Positions 25,467 to 34,829 of a DNA stretch of 64,000 nucleotides are shown one piece after another. The stretch's first letter is position 1. Each line of letters opens with the position of its first letter. The stretch lies in contig NZ_CBDDJA010000002.1 in assembly GCF_965229315.1 (NCBI RefSeq), positions 372,001-436,000 on the forward strand, given 5' to 3'. The DNA comes from Pelomonas sp965229315. GTDB lineage: Bacteria > Pseudomonadota > Gammaproteobacteria > Burkholderiales > Burkholderiaceae_C. Position numbers and translations under genes: made by a program. The notes under the pieces were generated by a model. It was not told the DNA's origin. It ran no database searches and worked only from the letters and a program-made list of their open reading frames with translations.

Positions 25467-27008
25467 TCAGTTGCGGTAGTTGTTCTGCATCGGATACCGC
25501 CGCGCCGCCAGCGCGAACAGCAATGCTGCCACCAACGCGAAGCCGGCGAAGAAGAACATCAGGCAGGCCGTCTCGCTGTAGCCGCTGGACTTGATCGCAG
25601 CCAGCGCGGCCGGGCTCTTGATGCTGACGTTGGACAGCAGCACCCACAGGTTGCCCACCGTCACCGACAGGTTCCAGAAGCTCATGATGGTGCCCTTCAT
25701 GGCCAGCGGCGCCTGGCTGTAGGCGAACTCCAGGCCGGTGGCCGACACCAGCACCTCGCCCAGGGTCAGCAGCACGTACGGCAGCATCTGCCAGAGGATG
25801 CTGACCGTCGAGCCTTCGTCCAGCCACAGCTGCAGCACGCCGGCCACGATCCAGGCCGCCCCCGCCAGCGCAATGCCGGCGCCCATGCGGCGCAGTGCCG
25901 TCACCTTCAGCCCCATGCGTTGCAGCAGCGGGTAGAGCACCAGGTTGTTGAACGGGATGAGGAGCATCACCAGCAGCGGGTTCAGCGCCTGCATCATGGA
26001 CGACTGGAACCACGCGGGCTTGGCCATCTGGTCGGCCTGCAACACCCAGGTCGAGGCTTTCTGGTCGAACAACGACCAGAACGGCGTGACCAGGGCGAAC
26101 AGCACCAGCACGCGCAGCACGGCCCGAACGCCGTCCACGGCCTCGTCCGGGTGAATGCCGCGCGCGCGGTCCAGCTGCAGCGACGCGCCCACGCCGCCGA
26201 AGCCCATCACCAGCACCAGCGCCAGGCACACCGAGGCGACGAAGCCCAGGCTGGCCATCTGGCTGAGGCTGAAGGCCGCGCTCAGCAGGCCCAGTGCGGC
26301 CACGCCCATGCCAAGGCCACCACCCTTGAGCGCCGTCCACACCACCTTCAGGAAGCTGTGTGGGTTGGCGCCGCGCGCGGGCTGGTGCACGTACTTCTTG
26401 CGGCCGCTCCACAGGATGAGGGTGGCCACGAACATCAGCAGGCCCGGCAGGCCGAAGGCGACGCTCGCCCCGTACTGCTTCAACACCACGGGCATCAGCA
26501 GCGACGCGAAGAAGCTGCCGAAGTTGATGATCCAGTAGAAGGCGTCGTAGACCTTCTGAGCCAGGGACCGGTTGCTCTTGTCGAACTGGTCGCCCACGAA
26601 GCTGGTCACCAGCGGCTTGATGCCGCCCGAGCCCAGCGAGATCAGGAACAGCCCGAAGTAGAAGCCCTTCAGGTTGTTCTCGAATAGGGCCAGGCAGGCG
26701 TGGCCGGCGCAGTAGATGACGCTGAACCAGAAGATCGTCGGGTACTTGCCGAAGAAGCGGTCGGCCAGCCAGCCGCCCAGCAGCGGGAAGAAGTAGACGC
26801 CGATGACGAAGGTGTGGAACACCTCCTTGGCCTCGGCCTTGCGCAGGTCCTCCGGGATGGCCAGCAGCAGGCTGGTCATCATGAACACCGTCAGGATGTT
26901 GCGCATGCCGTAGAAGCTGAAGCGCTCGCAGCCCTCGTTGCCGATGATGTAAGGGATCTGCGGCGGCATCTTGGCCGCGGGGCTGGCCGCGGTGGCGGTG
27001 TTCGTCAT
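25467..27008 (-). CDS. POT/PTR-family proton-dependent peptide transporter
   Basis: This 513-residue major-facilitator protein of the proton-coupled oligopeptide transporter family imports di- and tripeptides. The family ExxERFxxYG motif is present as EGCERFSFYG in helix 1. GVYFFPLLGGWLADRFFGKY and SLGSGGIKPLVTSFVGDQF are the conserved helix 2-5 signatures. At least 12 membrane segments are visible. The ATG at 27008 gives a 20-residue cytoplasmic lead. It is flanked by terminator-like hairpins, so it is probably a single-gene unit. Confidence 0.9.
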   Translation of the reverse strand: MTNTATAASPAAKMPPQIPYIIGNEGCERFSFYGMRNILTVFMMTSLLLAIPEDLRKAEAKEVFHTFVIGVYFFPLLGGWLADRFFGKYPTIFWFSVIYCAGHACLALFENNLKGFYFGLFLISLGSGGIKPLVTSFVGDQFDKSNRSLAQKVYDAFYWIINFGSFFASLLMPVVLKQYGASVAFGLPGLLMFVATLILWSGRKKYVHQPARGANPHSFLKVVWTALKGGGLGMGVAALGLLSAAFSLSQMASLGFVASVCLALVLVMGFGGVGASLQLDRARGIHPDEAVDGVRAVLRVLVLFALVTPFWSLFDQKASTWVLQADQMAKPAWFQSSMMQALNPLLVMLLIPFNNLVLYPLLQRMGLKVTALRRMGAGIALAGAAWIVAGVLQLWLDEGSTVSILWQMLPYVLLTLGEVLVSATGLEFAYSQAPLAMKGTIMSFWNLSVTVGNLWVLLSNVSIKSPAALAAIKSSGYSETACLMFFFAGFALVAALLFALAARRYPMQNNYRN

Positions 27009-27032
27009 GAAGGCCTCGTTCGGGCTGAATGG

Positions 27033-27064
27033 AAAACGCCGCGCGGCTTGTGGCCGGCGGCGTT
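27033..27064 (-). terminator. Terminator of rne
   Basis: AACGCCGC (27035-27042) and GCGGCGTT (27057-27064) are perfect complements. On the minus strand the stem runs into TTTT and lies just past the rne stop at 27088. Confidence 0.7.
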
Positions 27065-27087
27065 CAGGGGCGGGCAGGCGCGGTGGG

Positions 27088-30063
27088 TCAGGCCTCGAAG
27101 GGCAGCTTCACCTGGCTCAGGTCCTTGCGGGTCTCGACCAGCACCAGCGGGCCCTCGTCGACGACCACCACCGGGGCCGGCTCGCGGCCCAGCGGCGCGG
27201 GCGCGGGCTCGGCGGCGATGGCCGCCTGCACGGCAGCGATCTTGTCGGCGTCGGAGTTGACCCAGCTCAGGCCGGCCGCAGCAGCGATGCCGTTGAGCTC
27301 GTCCATGGGCAGCTTGAAGGCTTCGACGACCGGCGCGGGTGCAGCCGCCGGCGCAGGGGCCGGTGCGGCCACGGGCGCGGCAACCACGGGTGCCGGCGCG
27401 CGGACCGGCGCCTGGGCCGGCGTGGCCGCGCTGGCCATCGCGTCTTCGATCAGCGAGCTCTGGACCGGTGCGGCGGGGGCGGTGCCGGCGGCATCGGCAC
27501 CGGCGTCACCGGCCGGGGCTTCCTGGCCGTCGACGCTGCCGTCCTGGCTTTCGGCGGAACGGTTGCGGTTGCGATTGCGGCCACCGCGGCGGCGGCTTTC
27601 GCGGCCATGGCCTTCACCGGCGTCGTCGCCTTCGGCGGCGGGGGCTGCATCGGCTGCGGCATCGGCGGTCGCTTCGGCCGGTGCGTCGGCACCGGCTTCC
27701 ACGGCACCGTCGCTGCCGGCGGCGGCCTGTTCGTCACGGTCACGCCCGCCACGGCGGCGGCGGCGGCCACGGCCCTGGCGCTCTTCGCCGACCGGCACGT
27801 CGCCGGTCGGGGGCAGGCCGGCTTCGGCCTGGCTGTCGACGAAGGCCGGCGGGGCGTCGTGGTTGATGGCGAGTTCGTCGCTCAACGGGGCCGTCACCGG
27901 CAGTGCGGCCACGGTCTCGACCGGCGGGCGGTCCTGGCGCTCGCCACGGGGGCGGCGCTCACCGCGCTCAGCGCGTTCGCCACGTTCCGGGCGCTCACCG
28001 CGCTCGGCCCGTTCCGCCCGCTCGGGGCGCTGCTGTTGCTCGGGCTTGTCGCCGCCTTCGCCACGTGGCTTGCGGTCGCCGCGCTCGGGGCGCTCGCTGC
28101 GTTCCGCGCGTTCGCCACGGGCTTCCTGCGGCTTGCCGTCACGGCGGCCGCCTTGGCCACGGGGCTCACCGCGTTCGCCACCCCGGTCACCGCGCTCGCC
28201 GCGTTCACCACGGCGGCCGCCATCGCGGCCACGGCCGTCACGGCCACCTTCGCGCTTGGGCTTGTCGGTCGCGGCAGCGGCCGGCGCGGGCGCCTGGACG
28301 GCCGGCACGGGGGCCGGGGCGGGCTCGCCGCCACCGAAGAAGCTGAACAGGCGGCTGAAGAAGCCCTTGGCTTCGGGCGCCGGGGCGGGTGCCGCCACCG
28401 GTGCCGGTGCGGGCGCTGCCACGACCGGTGCGGGTGCGGGCACGGGCATGGGGGCCGGCTGCTCGGGCAGGATGCCCTTGATGACCGGCTCCTGCTTGTT
28501 CTTCTTCTCGACGTCGCCACGGCGCGTGATGCCCACCTCGTCGGTCGGCTCCTCGATCATCGTGTAGCTGGCCTGCAGGTTCTCCAGGCGCGGATCGTCG
28601 TGGCGCAGGCGCTCCAGCTTGTAGTTGGGCGTTTCGAGGTGCTTGTTGGGCACCAGCAGCACGGTCACGCGCTGCTTGAGTTCGATCTTGGTGATCTCGG
28701 TGCGCTTCTCGTTCAGCAGGAACGAGGTCACTTCCACCGGCACCTGCACGTGCACGGCGGCGGTGTTGTCCTTCAGCGCTTCTTCCTGGACCATGCGCAG
28801 GATCTGCAGCGCCGAGGACTCGGTGTCGCGGATGTGGCCGGTGCCGTTGCAGCGCGGGCAGGTGATGTGGTTGCCTTCGCTGAGCGCCGGGCGCAGGCGC
28901 TGGCGGCTCATTTCGAGCAAGCCGAACTTGCTGATGGAGGCGAACTGCACGCGGGCGCGGTCCTGGCGCAGCGCGTCGCGCAGGCGCTGTTCCACGTCAC
29001 GGCGGTTCTTGCTCTCCTCCATGTCGATGAAGTCGACGACGATCAGGCCGCCCAGGTCGCGCAGGCGCATCTGGCGGGCGATCTCGTCGGCCGCCTCAAG
29101 GTTGGTGCGGGTGGCGGTCTCTTCGATGTCGGTGCCGCGCGTCGAGCGGGCCGAGTTGACGTCCACCGACACCAGCGCCTCGGTGTGGTCGATGACGATG
29201 GCGCCGCCCGAGGGCAGGTTCACCGTGCGGCTGAAGGCCGTCTCGATCTGGTGCTCGATCTGGAAGCGGCTGAACAGCGGCGCGTCGTCACGGTAGCGCT
29301 TCACGCGATGGCCCTGGTCGGGCATCACGTGGTTCATGAACTGGCTGGCCTGCTCGTACAGGTCGTCGGTGTCGATCAGGATCTCGCCGATGTCCTGCGT
29401 GAAGTAGTCGCGGATCGCGCGGATCACCAGGCTACTCTCCTGGTAGATCAGGTAGGCGCCCTTGCCGCCCTTGGCTGCGTCGTCGATCGCGGTCCAGAGC
29501 TTGAGCATGTAGTTCAAGTCCCACTGCAGCTCGGGCGCCGTGCGGCCGATGCCGGCGGTGCGCGCGATCAGGGACATGCCCTTGGGGTATTCGAGCTGGT
29601 CGAGGTTTTCCTTCAGCTCCTCGCGGTCCTCGCCCTCGATGCGGCGCGACACGCCACCGCCGCGCGGGTTGTTGGGCATCAGCACGAGGTAGCGGCCGGC
29701 CAGCGACACGAAGGTGGTCAGCGCCGCGCCCTTGTTGCCGCGCTCTTCCTTCTCGACCTGGACCAGCAGTTCCTGGCCTTCCCGGATCGCGTCCTTGATG
29801 GTCGCGTTCTTGACGTCGGCGCCTTCGCGGAAATAGGTCCGCGAGATCTCCTTGAACGGCAGGAAGCCGTGGCGGTCCTCGCCGTAGTCGACGAAACAGG
29901 CTTCGAGCGACGGCTCGACGCGCGTCACGACGGCCTTGTAGATGTTGCCCTTGCGCTGCTCGCGGCCTTCGATTTCGGTCTCGAAGTCCAGCAGCTTCTG
30001 GCCATCGACGATCGCGAGGCGCCGCTCTTCCGGCTGCGTCGCATTGATCAGCATGCGTTTCAT
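27088..30063 (-). CDS. rne: Ribonuclease E
   Basis: This 991-residue endoribonuclease organises RNA decay and rRNA processing. It begins MKRMLINATQPEERRLAIVDG and has an S1 domain (about 35-125), 5'-sensor and DNase I-like region with LVSVDVNSARST and GGLIVVDFIDM, and the zinc-link motif CPRCNGTGH. The C-terminal half (from about 510) is disordered, with long Ala/Pro stretches and RGE/RGD-type arginine repeats that would scaffold RNA and degradosome partners. A GAGGAG site precedes the ATG. The 600-base upstream gap suggests the long autoregulatory leader known for rne mRNAs. Confidence 0.95.
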   Translation of the reverse strand: MKRMLINATQPEERRLAIVDGQKLLDFETEIEGREQRKGNIYKAVVTRVEPSLEACFVDYGEDRHGFLPFKEISRTYFREGADVKNATIKDAIREGQELLVQVEKEERGNKGAALTTFVSLAGRYLVLMPNNPRGGGVSRRIEGEDREELKENLDQLEYPKGMSLIARTAGIGRTAPELQWDLNYMLKLWTAIDDAAKGGKGAYLIYQESSLVIRAIRDYFTQDIGEILIDTDDLYEQASQFMNHVMPDQGHRVKRYRDDAPLFSRFQIEHQIETAFSRTVNLPSGGAIVIDHTEALVSVDVNSARSTRGTDIEETATRTNLEAADEIARQMRLRDLGGLIVVDFIDMEESKNRRDVEQRLRDALRQDRARVQFASISKFGLLEMSRQRLRPALSEGNHITCPRCNGTGHIRDTESSALQILRMVQEEALKDNTAAVHVQVPVEVTSFLLNEKRTEITKIELKQRVTVLLVPNKHLETPNYKLERLRHDDPRLENLQASYTMIEEPTDEVGITRRGDVEKKNKQEPVIKGILPEQPAPMPVPAPAPVVAAPAPAPVAAPAPAPEAKGFFSRLFSFFGGGEPAPAPVPAVQAPAPAAAATDKPKREGGRDGRGRDGGRRGERGERGDRGGERGEPRGQGGRRDGKPQEARGERAERSERPERGDRKPRGEGGDKPEQQQRPERAERAERGERPERGERAERGERRPRGERQDRPPVETVAALPVTAPLSDELAINHDAPPAFVDSQAEAGLPPTGDVPVGEERQGRGRRRRRGGRDRDEQAAAGSDGAVEAGADAPAEATADAAADAAPAAEGDDAGEGHGRESRRRGGRNRNRNRSAESQDGSVDGQEAPAGDAGADAAGTAPAAPVQSSLIEDAMASAATPAQAPVRAPAPVVAAPVAAPAPAPAAAPAPVVEAFKLPMDELNGIAAAAGLSWVNSDADKIAAVQAAIAAEPAPAPLGREPAPVVVVDEGPLVLVETRKDLSQVKLPFEA

Positions 30064-30670
30064 GTCATCTCCTCGCGCGCCGGGCAGGTCAAAGCCGCCG
30101 CAAAACGCGCACGTTCATCGTGCCGCCAGGCCAGGAGGCCGGGCGGCTAAAGATGCACGGGCGACAAGGGAAGAACCGAGGAAGGAATCGCCCTGGACCG
30201 AAAGCGTGGCTGACCGGGGGTCAGTGCGCCCTCGGCGTTGGCGCGTGCGCCGCAGCAGCTGGTACGCGAGCCGAGCCGCCGGCTCCCGAGCGCACCCGCC
30301 CGGCACTTGGCCGGGACAGGGCGGCCACACCGGGATCTAGCCGGGGCCGCAGGGGTGCGAGTGGGGGGAGGGGCATGCTCATCTGCGTGGGCTGCTGGAC
30401 GCTGGTGACAACTCGCCCGGCCGTGAGGCCAGAGCGTTCTGTCGCCATGGAAACCTTGTTGTCTGCGGGCGCCGGGTGCTTGTCAGCAGCGGGCTCGCGG
30501 GTTCTTCGATCATCGCTCTGCCGCGTCGGGCAGCGGGCCGTTCACTCACTCGGGGAGGGAACCTGCCGGCCGTCGTTCGCGTTGCATCGCCTGTGGCTGC
30601 AGGGCTTTCGCCCGTCAGCCACACGTTGCCGCCGCTAAAATCAAGCAAATCAAATACTTACGACAGCAAC
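30064..30670 (-). promoter_or_regulatory. Long gap: probable rne 5' leader
   Basis: No gene is supported in this 607-base divergent gap; the frames through it look like shadows with unusual composition. E. coli rne has a leader of several hundred bases through which RNase E controls its own mRNA, so a long minus-strand leader is the natural reading here. GC-rich repeats around 30230-30320 would fold strongly. Confidence 0.4.
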
Positions 30671-31684
30671 GTGGTGAAAAGGATTATAGGGGCAGGCCAA
30701 GCGCTGCCTGACACCACGCAAACCCCGCCCGCGGCACCTGCCGCAGTTCGGGAGGTCAGGCGGGTCACGGTGGACGAAGGCTCCGCCGGCCAGCGGCTGG
30801 ACAACTTCCTGCTGCGCGAACTCAAGGGCGTGCCCAAGACGCATGTCTACCGCGTCATCCGCGCTGGCGAGGTGCGGGTCAACAAGGGCCGCGCCCAGGC
30901 CGACACGCGCCTGGAGATCGGCGACGAGGTGCGCATCCCGCCCGTGCGCCTGCCCGAGCGCCAAGTGCAGCCGGAGGCACCGGCGCGTGAATTCCCGGTC
31001 ATCTTCGAGGACGAGCACCTGCTGGTCATCGACAAGCCGGCCGGCGTGGCCGTGCATGGCGGCTCGGGTGTCAGCTACGGCGTCATCGAGGCGCTGCGCC
31101 GCGCGCGGCCGACGGCCAAGTTCCTGGAGCTGGTGCACCGGCTGGACAAGGAAACGTCGGGCCTCTTGATGATCGCCAAGAAGCGCAGCGCCCTGGTCCA
31201 CCTGCAGGACCAGCTGCGCGAGCGCCAAGGTCCCAAGGCCATGGGCAAGACCTACGCCGCGCTCGTCTGGGGCGACTGGCCGGCCAAGCTCAAGGTCATC
31301 GACGTGCCGCTGGTGAAATTCGTCGGCAGCGACGGCGAGCGCTGGGTGCGCCCGGGCAAGGACGGCGAGGAAGACGCCAAGCGCTCCATCAGCCTCGTGA
31401 AGGTCGTGCAGAGAACGCCGCAGTTCAGCCTGCTGGACGTGACCATCAAGACCGGCCGCACCCACCAGATTCGTGTCCACCTGCAACAGGCCGGCCATGC
31501 CATCGTGGGCGACCCCAAGTACGGCGACTTCGAGCGCAACCGCGATCTGGCGCGCGGTCCGGCGAAGTTCGACCGGATGTTCCTGCATGCGCGGCGGCTG
31601 CAGTTCACCCACCCTGCCACCGGGGCGCAGATCGCGCTGGAAGCGCCGCTGCCACCTGAGTGTGAGAAGCTGACGAGAAGCTAG
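30671..31684 (+). CDS. rluC: 23S rRNA pseudouridine synthase RluC
   Basis: The protein has about 337 residues with an N-terminal S4 RNA-binding domain (AGQRLDNFLLRELKGVPKTH) and an RluA-family catalytic domain. The active-site aspartate is D159 in LVHRLDKETSGLL, followed by KTYAALVWG and RTHQIRVHL. RluC modifies three uridines of 23S rRNA. The start is uncertain: tandem GTG codons at 30671/30674 give the family length, but lack a ribosome binding site and overlap the presumed rne promoter. The divergent rne-rluC pair is conserved in proteobacteria. Confidence 0.9.
   Translation: MVKRIIGAGQALPDTTQTPPAAPAAVREVRRVTVDEGSAGQRLDNFLLRELKGVPKTHVYRVIRAGEVRVNKGRAQADTRLEIGDEVRIPPVRLPERQVQPEAPAREFPVIFEDEHLLVIDKPAGVAVHGGSGVSYGVIEALRRARPTAKFLELVHRLDKETSGLLMIAKKRSALVHLQDQLRERQGPKAMGKTYAALVWGDWPAKLKVIDVPLVKFVGSDGERWVRPGKDGEEDAKRSISLVKVVQRTPQFSLLDVTIKTGRTHQIRVHLQQAGHAIVGDPKYGDFERNRDLARGPAKFDRMFLHARRLQFTHPATGAQIALEAPLPPECEKLTRS
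30683..30688 (-). promoter_or_regulatory. Possible rne promoter -10 (TATAAT on the minus strand)
   Basis: A perfect TATAAT reads leftwards at 30688-30683. The -35 region is not clear. Transcription from here would give a leader of roughly 610 bases before rne and would overlap the first codons assigned to rluC. Confidence 0.35.
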
Positions 31685-31694
31685 AAGTCACCGC

Positions 31695-32354
31695 ATGAGA
31701 CCCCAACGCTTTGACCTGATCGCCTTCGACTGGGACGGCACCCTGTTCGACTCCACCGCGTTGATCGCGCGCTGCATCCAGCGCGCGGCCGTGGATATCG
31801 GCCTGCCTGAGCCCGAGTTCGAGCGCGCCAGGTACGTCATCGGCCTGGGCCTGCGCGATGCGCTGGAGCATGCCGTGCCCGGCCTGGCCGAGGACCGCTA
31901 CCCGGCGCTGAGCCTGCGCTTTCGCCACCACTACCTGGCCTCGGAGCACGAGCTGTCGCTGTTCGAGGGCAGCCTCGCCATGCTGCAGGCACTGAAGGCG
32001 CGCCACCACTGGCTGGCCGTGGCCACCGGCAAGAACCGCGCGGGCCTGGACCGCGTGCTCGCGTCCAGCGAGCTGGGGCACATGTTCGATGGCACGCGCA
32101 CGGCCGACGAGACGCGCTCCAAGCCGCATCCGCAGATGCTGTTGGAGCTGATGCGCGAGTTCGGCGTCGAGCCCGAGCGCACGCTGATGATCGGCGACAC
32201 GACGCATGACCTGCAGCTGGCGGCCAATGCCGGCGCGCCCTGCGTGGCGGTCAGCTTCGGCGCGCACGACCACGAGACCTTCGCCGAGTTCAAGCCGCTG
32301 TTCGTCGCGCATTCCATGCGTGAACTGCACGACTGGCTGATCCAGCATGGGTGA
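31695..32354 (+). CDS. HAD-superfamily hydrolase, phosphoglycolate-phosphatase-like
   Basis: The 219-residue protein carries the HAD motifs: nucleophile D12 and D14 in FDWDGTLFDS, motif II at VATGKNRAGL, motif III lysine in RSKPHPQM and motif IV acidic pair in MIGDTTHDLQLA. The cap (about 20-85) is helical, as in subfamily IA. It resembles Gph-like phosphatases usually found behind rluC; the true substrate is unknown. It overlaps the Rieske gene by eight bases and probably shares an operon with rluC and the S49 protease. Confidence 0.87.
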   Translation: MRPQRFDLIAFDWDGTLFDSTALIARCIQRAAVDIGLPEPEFERARYVIGLGLRDALEHAVPGLAEDRYPALSLRFRHHYLASEHELSLFEGSLAMLQALKARHHWLAVATGKNRAGLDRVLASSELGHMFDGTRTADETRSKPHPQMLLELMREFGVEPERTLMIGDTTHDLQLAANAGAPCVAVSFGAHDHETFAEFKPLFVAHSMRELHDWLIQHG

Positions 32355-32733
32355 GCAAGCGGTCGCCGCGCCGCAGCGGCTGTGCACGTCCGACGAGCTG
32401 GCTGAACGCGGCAAGGCCGTCGGCTTCGACGTCATCCAGTGGCGCGAGCCGGTGCGCGCGTTCGCGTTGCGCTACGACGGCCAGGCCGTGGCCTACCTGA
32501 ACCGCTGCGCCCACGTGCCCACCGAGATGGACTGGCAGGAAGGCGAGTTCCTGGACCGCGACAAGCGTTTCATCATGTGCAGCATCCACGGCGCGGCGTA
32601 CGAGCCGCTGACCGGCCAATGCGTGATGGGCCCCTGCACCCGCGGCCGCCTGACCCGCGTCGAGCTGACCGAGCGGGACGGGCAGGTCTACTGGCACCCC
32701 ACGCGCGACACCCAACCCCCCTTTGAAGATTGA
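32347..32733 (+). CDS. Rieske [2Fe-2S] ferredoxin-like protein
   Basis: The 128-residue soluble protein has the cluster ligands C54-x-H56 (NRCAHVP) and C78-x2-H81 (MCSIHGAAYEP), the spacing of Rieske ferredoxins. No membrane segment or oxygenase catalytic domain is attached. It may pass electrons to an unidentified oxygenase. The rluC-HAD-Rieske-sppA order is common in Burkholderiales, but the function there is not established. Confidence 0.88.
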   Translation: MGEQAVAAPQRLCTSDELAERGKAVGFDVIQWREPVRAFALRYDGQAVAYLNRCAHVPTEMDWQEGEFLDRDKRFIMCSIHGAAYEPLTGQCVMGPCTRGRLTRVELTERDGQVYWHPTRDTQPPFED

Positions 32734-32734
32734 C

Positions 32735-33733
32735 ATGAGCCAGCCTGACGACGACCTGCCGCCCCCCATGCAAGACCCCGTCGGCGTGCCGCCGCCGGCC
32801 CGTGCGGCAGCGCTGCCTGCGGAGTCTGTGCTGGCCCAGCTGGCAAGCGACTTCCTGCGCGAACGGCGCATCGAGCGGCGCTGGCGCACGGCCTTGCGCC
32901 TGTTCTGGCTGGCGCTCGCCGCGCTGCTGGTCTACAGCGTCTGGCTGCAGGGGCGCCATGCGCCATCGTCCACCACGCCGCACACGGCCCTCATCGAGGT
33001 GCGCGGCGAGATCGCGGCCGACACCGAGGCCAGCGCCGAGCAGCTGCTGGCCGCGCTGAAGGACGCCTTCAACGACGACGCCGCCGAGGCCGTCGTGCTG
33101 CGCATCAACTCCCCCGGTGGCAGCCCGGTGCAGGCCGGCATCGTCTACGACGAGATCAAGCGGCTCAAGACGCTGCACGACAAGCCGGTCTACGCGGTCG
33201 TCGAGGAGATGTGCGCGTCCGGCGCCTACTACATCGCCGCTGCAGCCGACGAGATCTACGTCGACAAGGCCTCCGTCGTCGGCTCCATCGGCGTGCTGAT
33301 GGACGGCTTCGGCTTCACGGGGCTGATGGAGAAGGTCGGCGTCGAGCGCCGCCTGATCACCGCCGGCGAGAACAAGGGCATGCTGGACCCGTACAGCCCG
33401 CTGTTGCCGAAGCAGCGCGCCTATGCGCAGGCGATGCTGGACCAGATCCACCAGCAGTTCATCGCCGTCGTGCGCGAAGGCCGCGGCAAGCGGCTGAAGG
33501 AAACGCCGGAGACGTTCTCCGGCCTGTTCTGGAACGGCGAGCAGGCCGTCAAGCTGGGCCTGGCAGACCATTTCGGCAACCTGGACTACGTGGCCCGCGA
33601 GGTCGTCAAGGCCGAGGACATCGTCGACTACACGCCCAAGGACAACGTGGCCGAGCGGCTGGCCAAGCGCTTCGGCGCGGCCGTCGGCGCGGGTGCCGTG
33701 AAGGCGCTGCGCGACATCGCCCCGATTCGTTGA
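32735..33733 (+). CDS. sppA: Signal peptide peptidase SppA-like S49 protease
   Basis: The 332-residue protein has a cytoplasmic Pro-rich start, one membrane segment (about 55-72) and an S49 domain. The Ser-Lys dyad is S162 (MCASGAYYIAAAAD) and K214 (GENKGMLDPY), with the 52-residue spacing of the short SppA type. RINSPGGSP is the oxyanion segment. It would cleave released signal peptides in the membrane. The ATG at 32735 follows the Rieske stop by one base; a TTG 12 bases upstream is less likely. Confidence 0.9.
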   Translation: MSQPDDDLPPPMQDPVGVPPPARAAALPAESVLAQLASDFLRERRIERRWRTALRLFWLALAALLVYSVWLQGRHAPSSTTPHTALIEVRGEIAADTEASAEQLLAALKDAFNDDAAEAVVLRINSPGGSPVQAGIVYDEIKRLKTLHDKPVYAVVEEMCASGAYYIAAAADEIYVDKASVVGSIGVLMDGFGFTGLMEKVGVERRLITAGENKGMLDPYSPLLPKQRAYAQAMLDQIHQQFIAVVREGRGKRLKETPETFSGLFWNGEQAVKLGLADHFGNLDYVAREVVKAEDIVDYTPKDNVAERLAKRFGAAVGAGAVKALRDIAPIR

Positions 33734-33743
33734 TCTGCGCTGG

Positions 33744-34652
33744 TCAGCGGGCGCGGCGGCGCCTCACGAGCAGGCCCGCGGCCAGCGCCAGGCCAACCAG
33801 CGCAACCGAACCCGGCTCCGGCACGGTCTGCGCGGACGGCGTCGGCTGGCGCAGGCTGGTGGTGCCCGGGATGGGCGCGTCGTTCACCTGCATGCTGGTG
33901 TTCCAGTTGTTGACGACGACCTGGCCGTTGATCTGGCCCCAGCCCTGATTGACTGTCGCGTTGACCGCCAGCAGCGACGCATTGACGCCACCGTTGAGCA
34001 ACACGCTCACCGCATCCACCAGGTTGAAGATCACCTGGCCCTTGGTGAAGTTCGTGTAGCCATGGTTGCCGAAATCGACCGAGCTGCCGTGCACGTTGAT
34101 GAGGATCTGCGCATCGGGCGCCAGCGCGTCGATCTGCAGGTTCTTCACCAGATCCGAGGCGTTGATGTCGAACACTGCCAGCGACTGGCCGGCCGCGCTG
34201 AAATGCAGCGTGCCCCACTGGTCGATGACGGAGCCGGTGTTGGCCATCGCGTCCCAAGCCTGCGAAAGCTGCGCCAGCCGCGCACGCTCCGCGGTGAAGT
34301 CGACGCTGGTGCCCGACTGCACGCCGCCCTTGACGGTGCCCGACTGCGACGGCGCGTAGCTGCCACCCACCTGCACGCCTCCCCAGATCGACCCGCTGGT
34401 GAAGCTGAGGTTGCCGCCTACCGTCAGGCCCGTGCCCGCGTACAGCGCGCTGGAACCCGTCTTGGTGTTGATCGAATAGTTGCTGATGGTGGCGTTGCCG
34501 CCCACGGCCACGCGGCCTTCCACGTCGCTGCTGCTGACATTCATGTTGCCGAAGGCCAGCAGGTTCATGCTGGCATCCAGCCCCAGCGTGATCGGGCCGG
34601 CATGGGCGGAGAAGGCGGCGAACAGGGTGGCGATCAGGGCAAGGCGGCGCAT
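33744..34652 (-). CDS. Choice-of-anchor A domain protein with PEP-CTERM sorting signal
   Basis: The 302-residue secreted protein has a signal peptide (MRRLALIATLFAAFSAHAG) and a beta-rich choice-of-anchor A domain (ASMNLLAFGNMNVSSSDVEG, VGGNLSF and further Gly/Ser/Asn-rich strands). It ends in a textbook PEP-CTERM tail: VPEPGS, a hydrophobic helix and a final RRRRAR. Such tails are cut and the protein anchored by exosortases; XrtB is encoded at 55774. The family is thought to build extracellular matrix or biofilm. It stands alone, convergent with sppA. Confidence 0.9.
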   Translation of the reverse strand: MRRLALIATLFAAFSAHAGPITLGLDASMNLLAFGNMNVSSSDVEGRVAVGGNATISNYSINTKTGSSALYAGTGLTVGGNLSFTSGSIWGGVQVGGSYAPSQSGTVKGGVQSGTSVDFTAERARLAQLSQAWDAMANTGSVIDQWGTLHFSAAGQSLAVFDINASDLVKNLQIDALAPDAQILINVHGSSVDFGNHGYTNFTKGQVIFNLVDAVSVLLNGGVNASLLAVNATVNQGWGQINGQVVVNNWNTSMQVNDAPIPGTTSLRQPTPSAQTVPEPGSVALVGLALAAGLLVRRRRAR

Positions 34653-34776
34653 GAAGCAGGGTGGTGGGATGGCAGTGGCGCCAGTCTAGGAAGCCATCCT
34701 CGAACGCGACACGCCTCGACGCGGGGGTTGGCGAGGTGCTTCGCGACGCAGTTCACGACTGGCGCGCCGTCGCCAT

Positions 34777-34810
34777 GAAAAAGGCCGCAGCCCTTTCGAG
34801 CTGCGGCCTT
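34777..34810 (-). terminator. Rho-independent terminator
   Basis: AAGGCCGCAG (34781-34790) and CTGCGGCCTT (34801-34810) form a perfect ten-pair stem with a ten-base loop. Reading leftwards it runs into a five-T tract, ending the small secreted-protein gene at 34830. Confidence 0.85.
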
Positions 34811-34829
34811 GCGCCGAGCGCTGTCGCGC

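Noticed and set aside
26971..30150. A 1059-codon plus-strand frame opposite rne
   Set aside because: It is the shadow of the RNase E gene, with low-complexity Gly/Arg/Ala composition; RNase E has clear domains and motifs on the minus strand.
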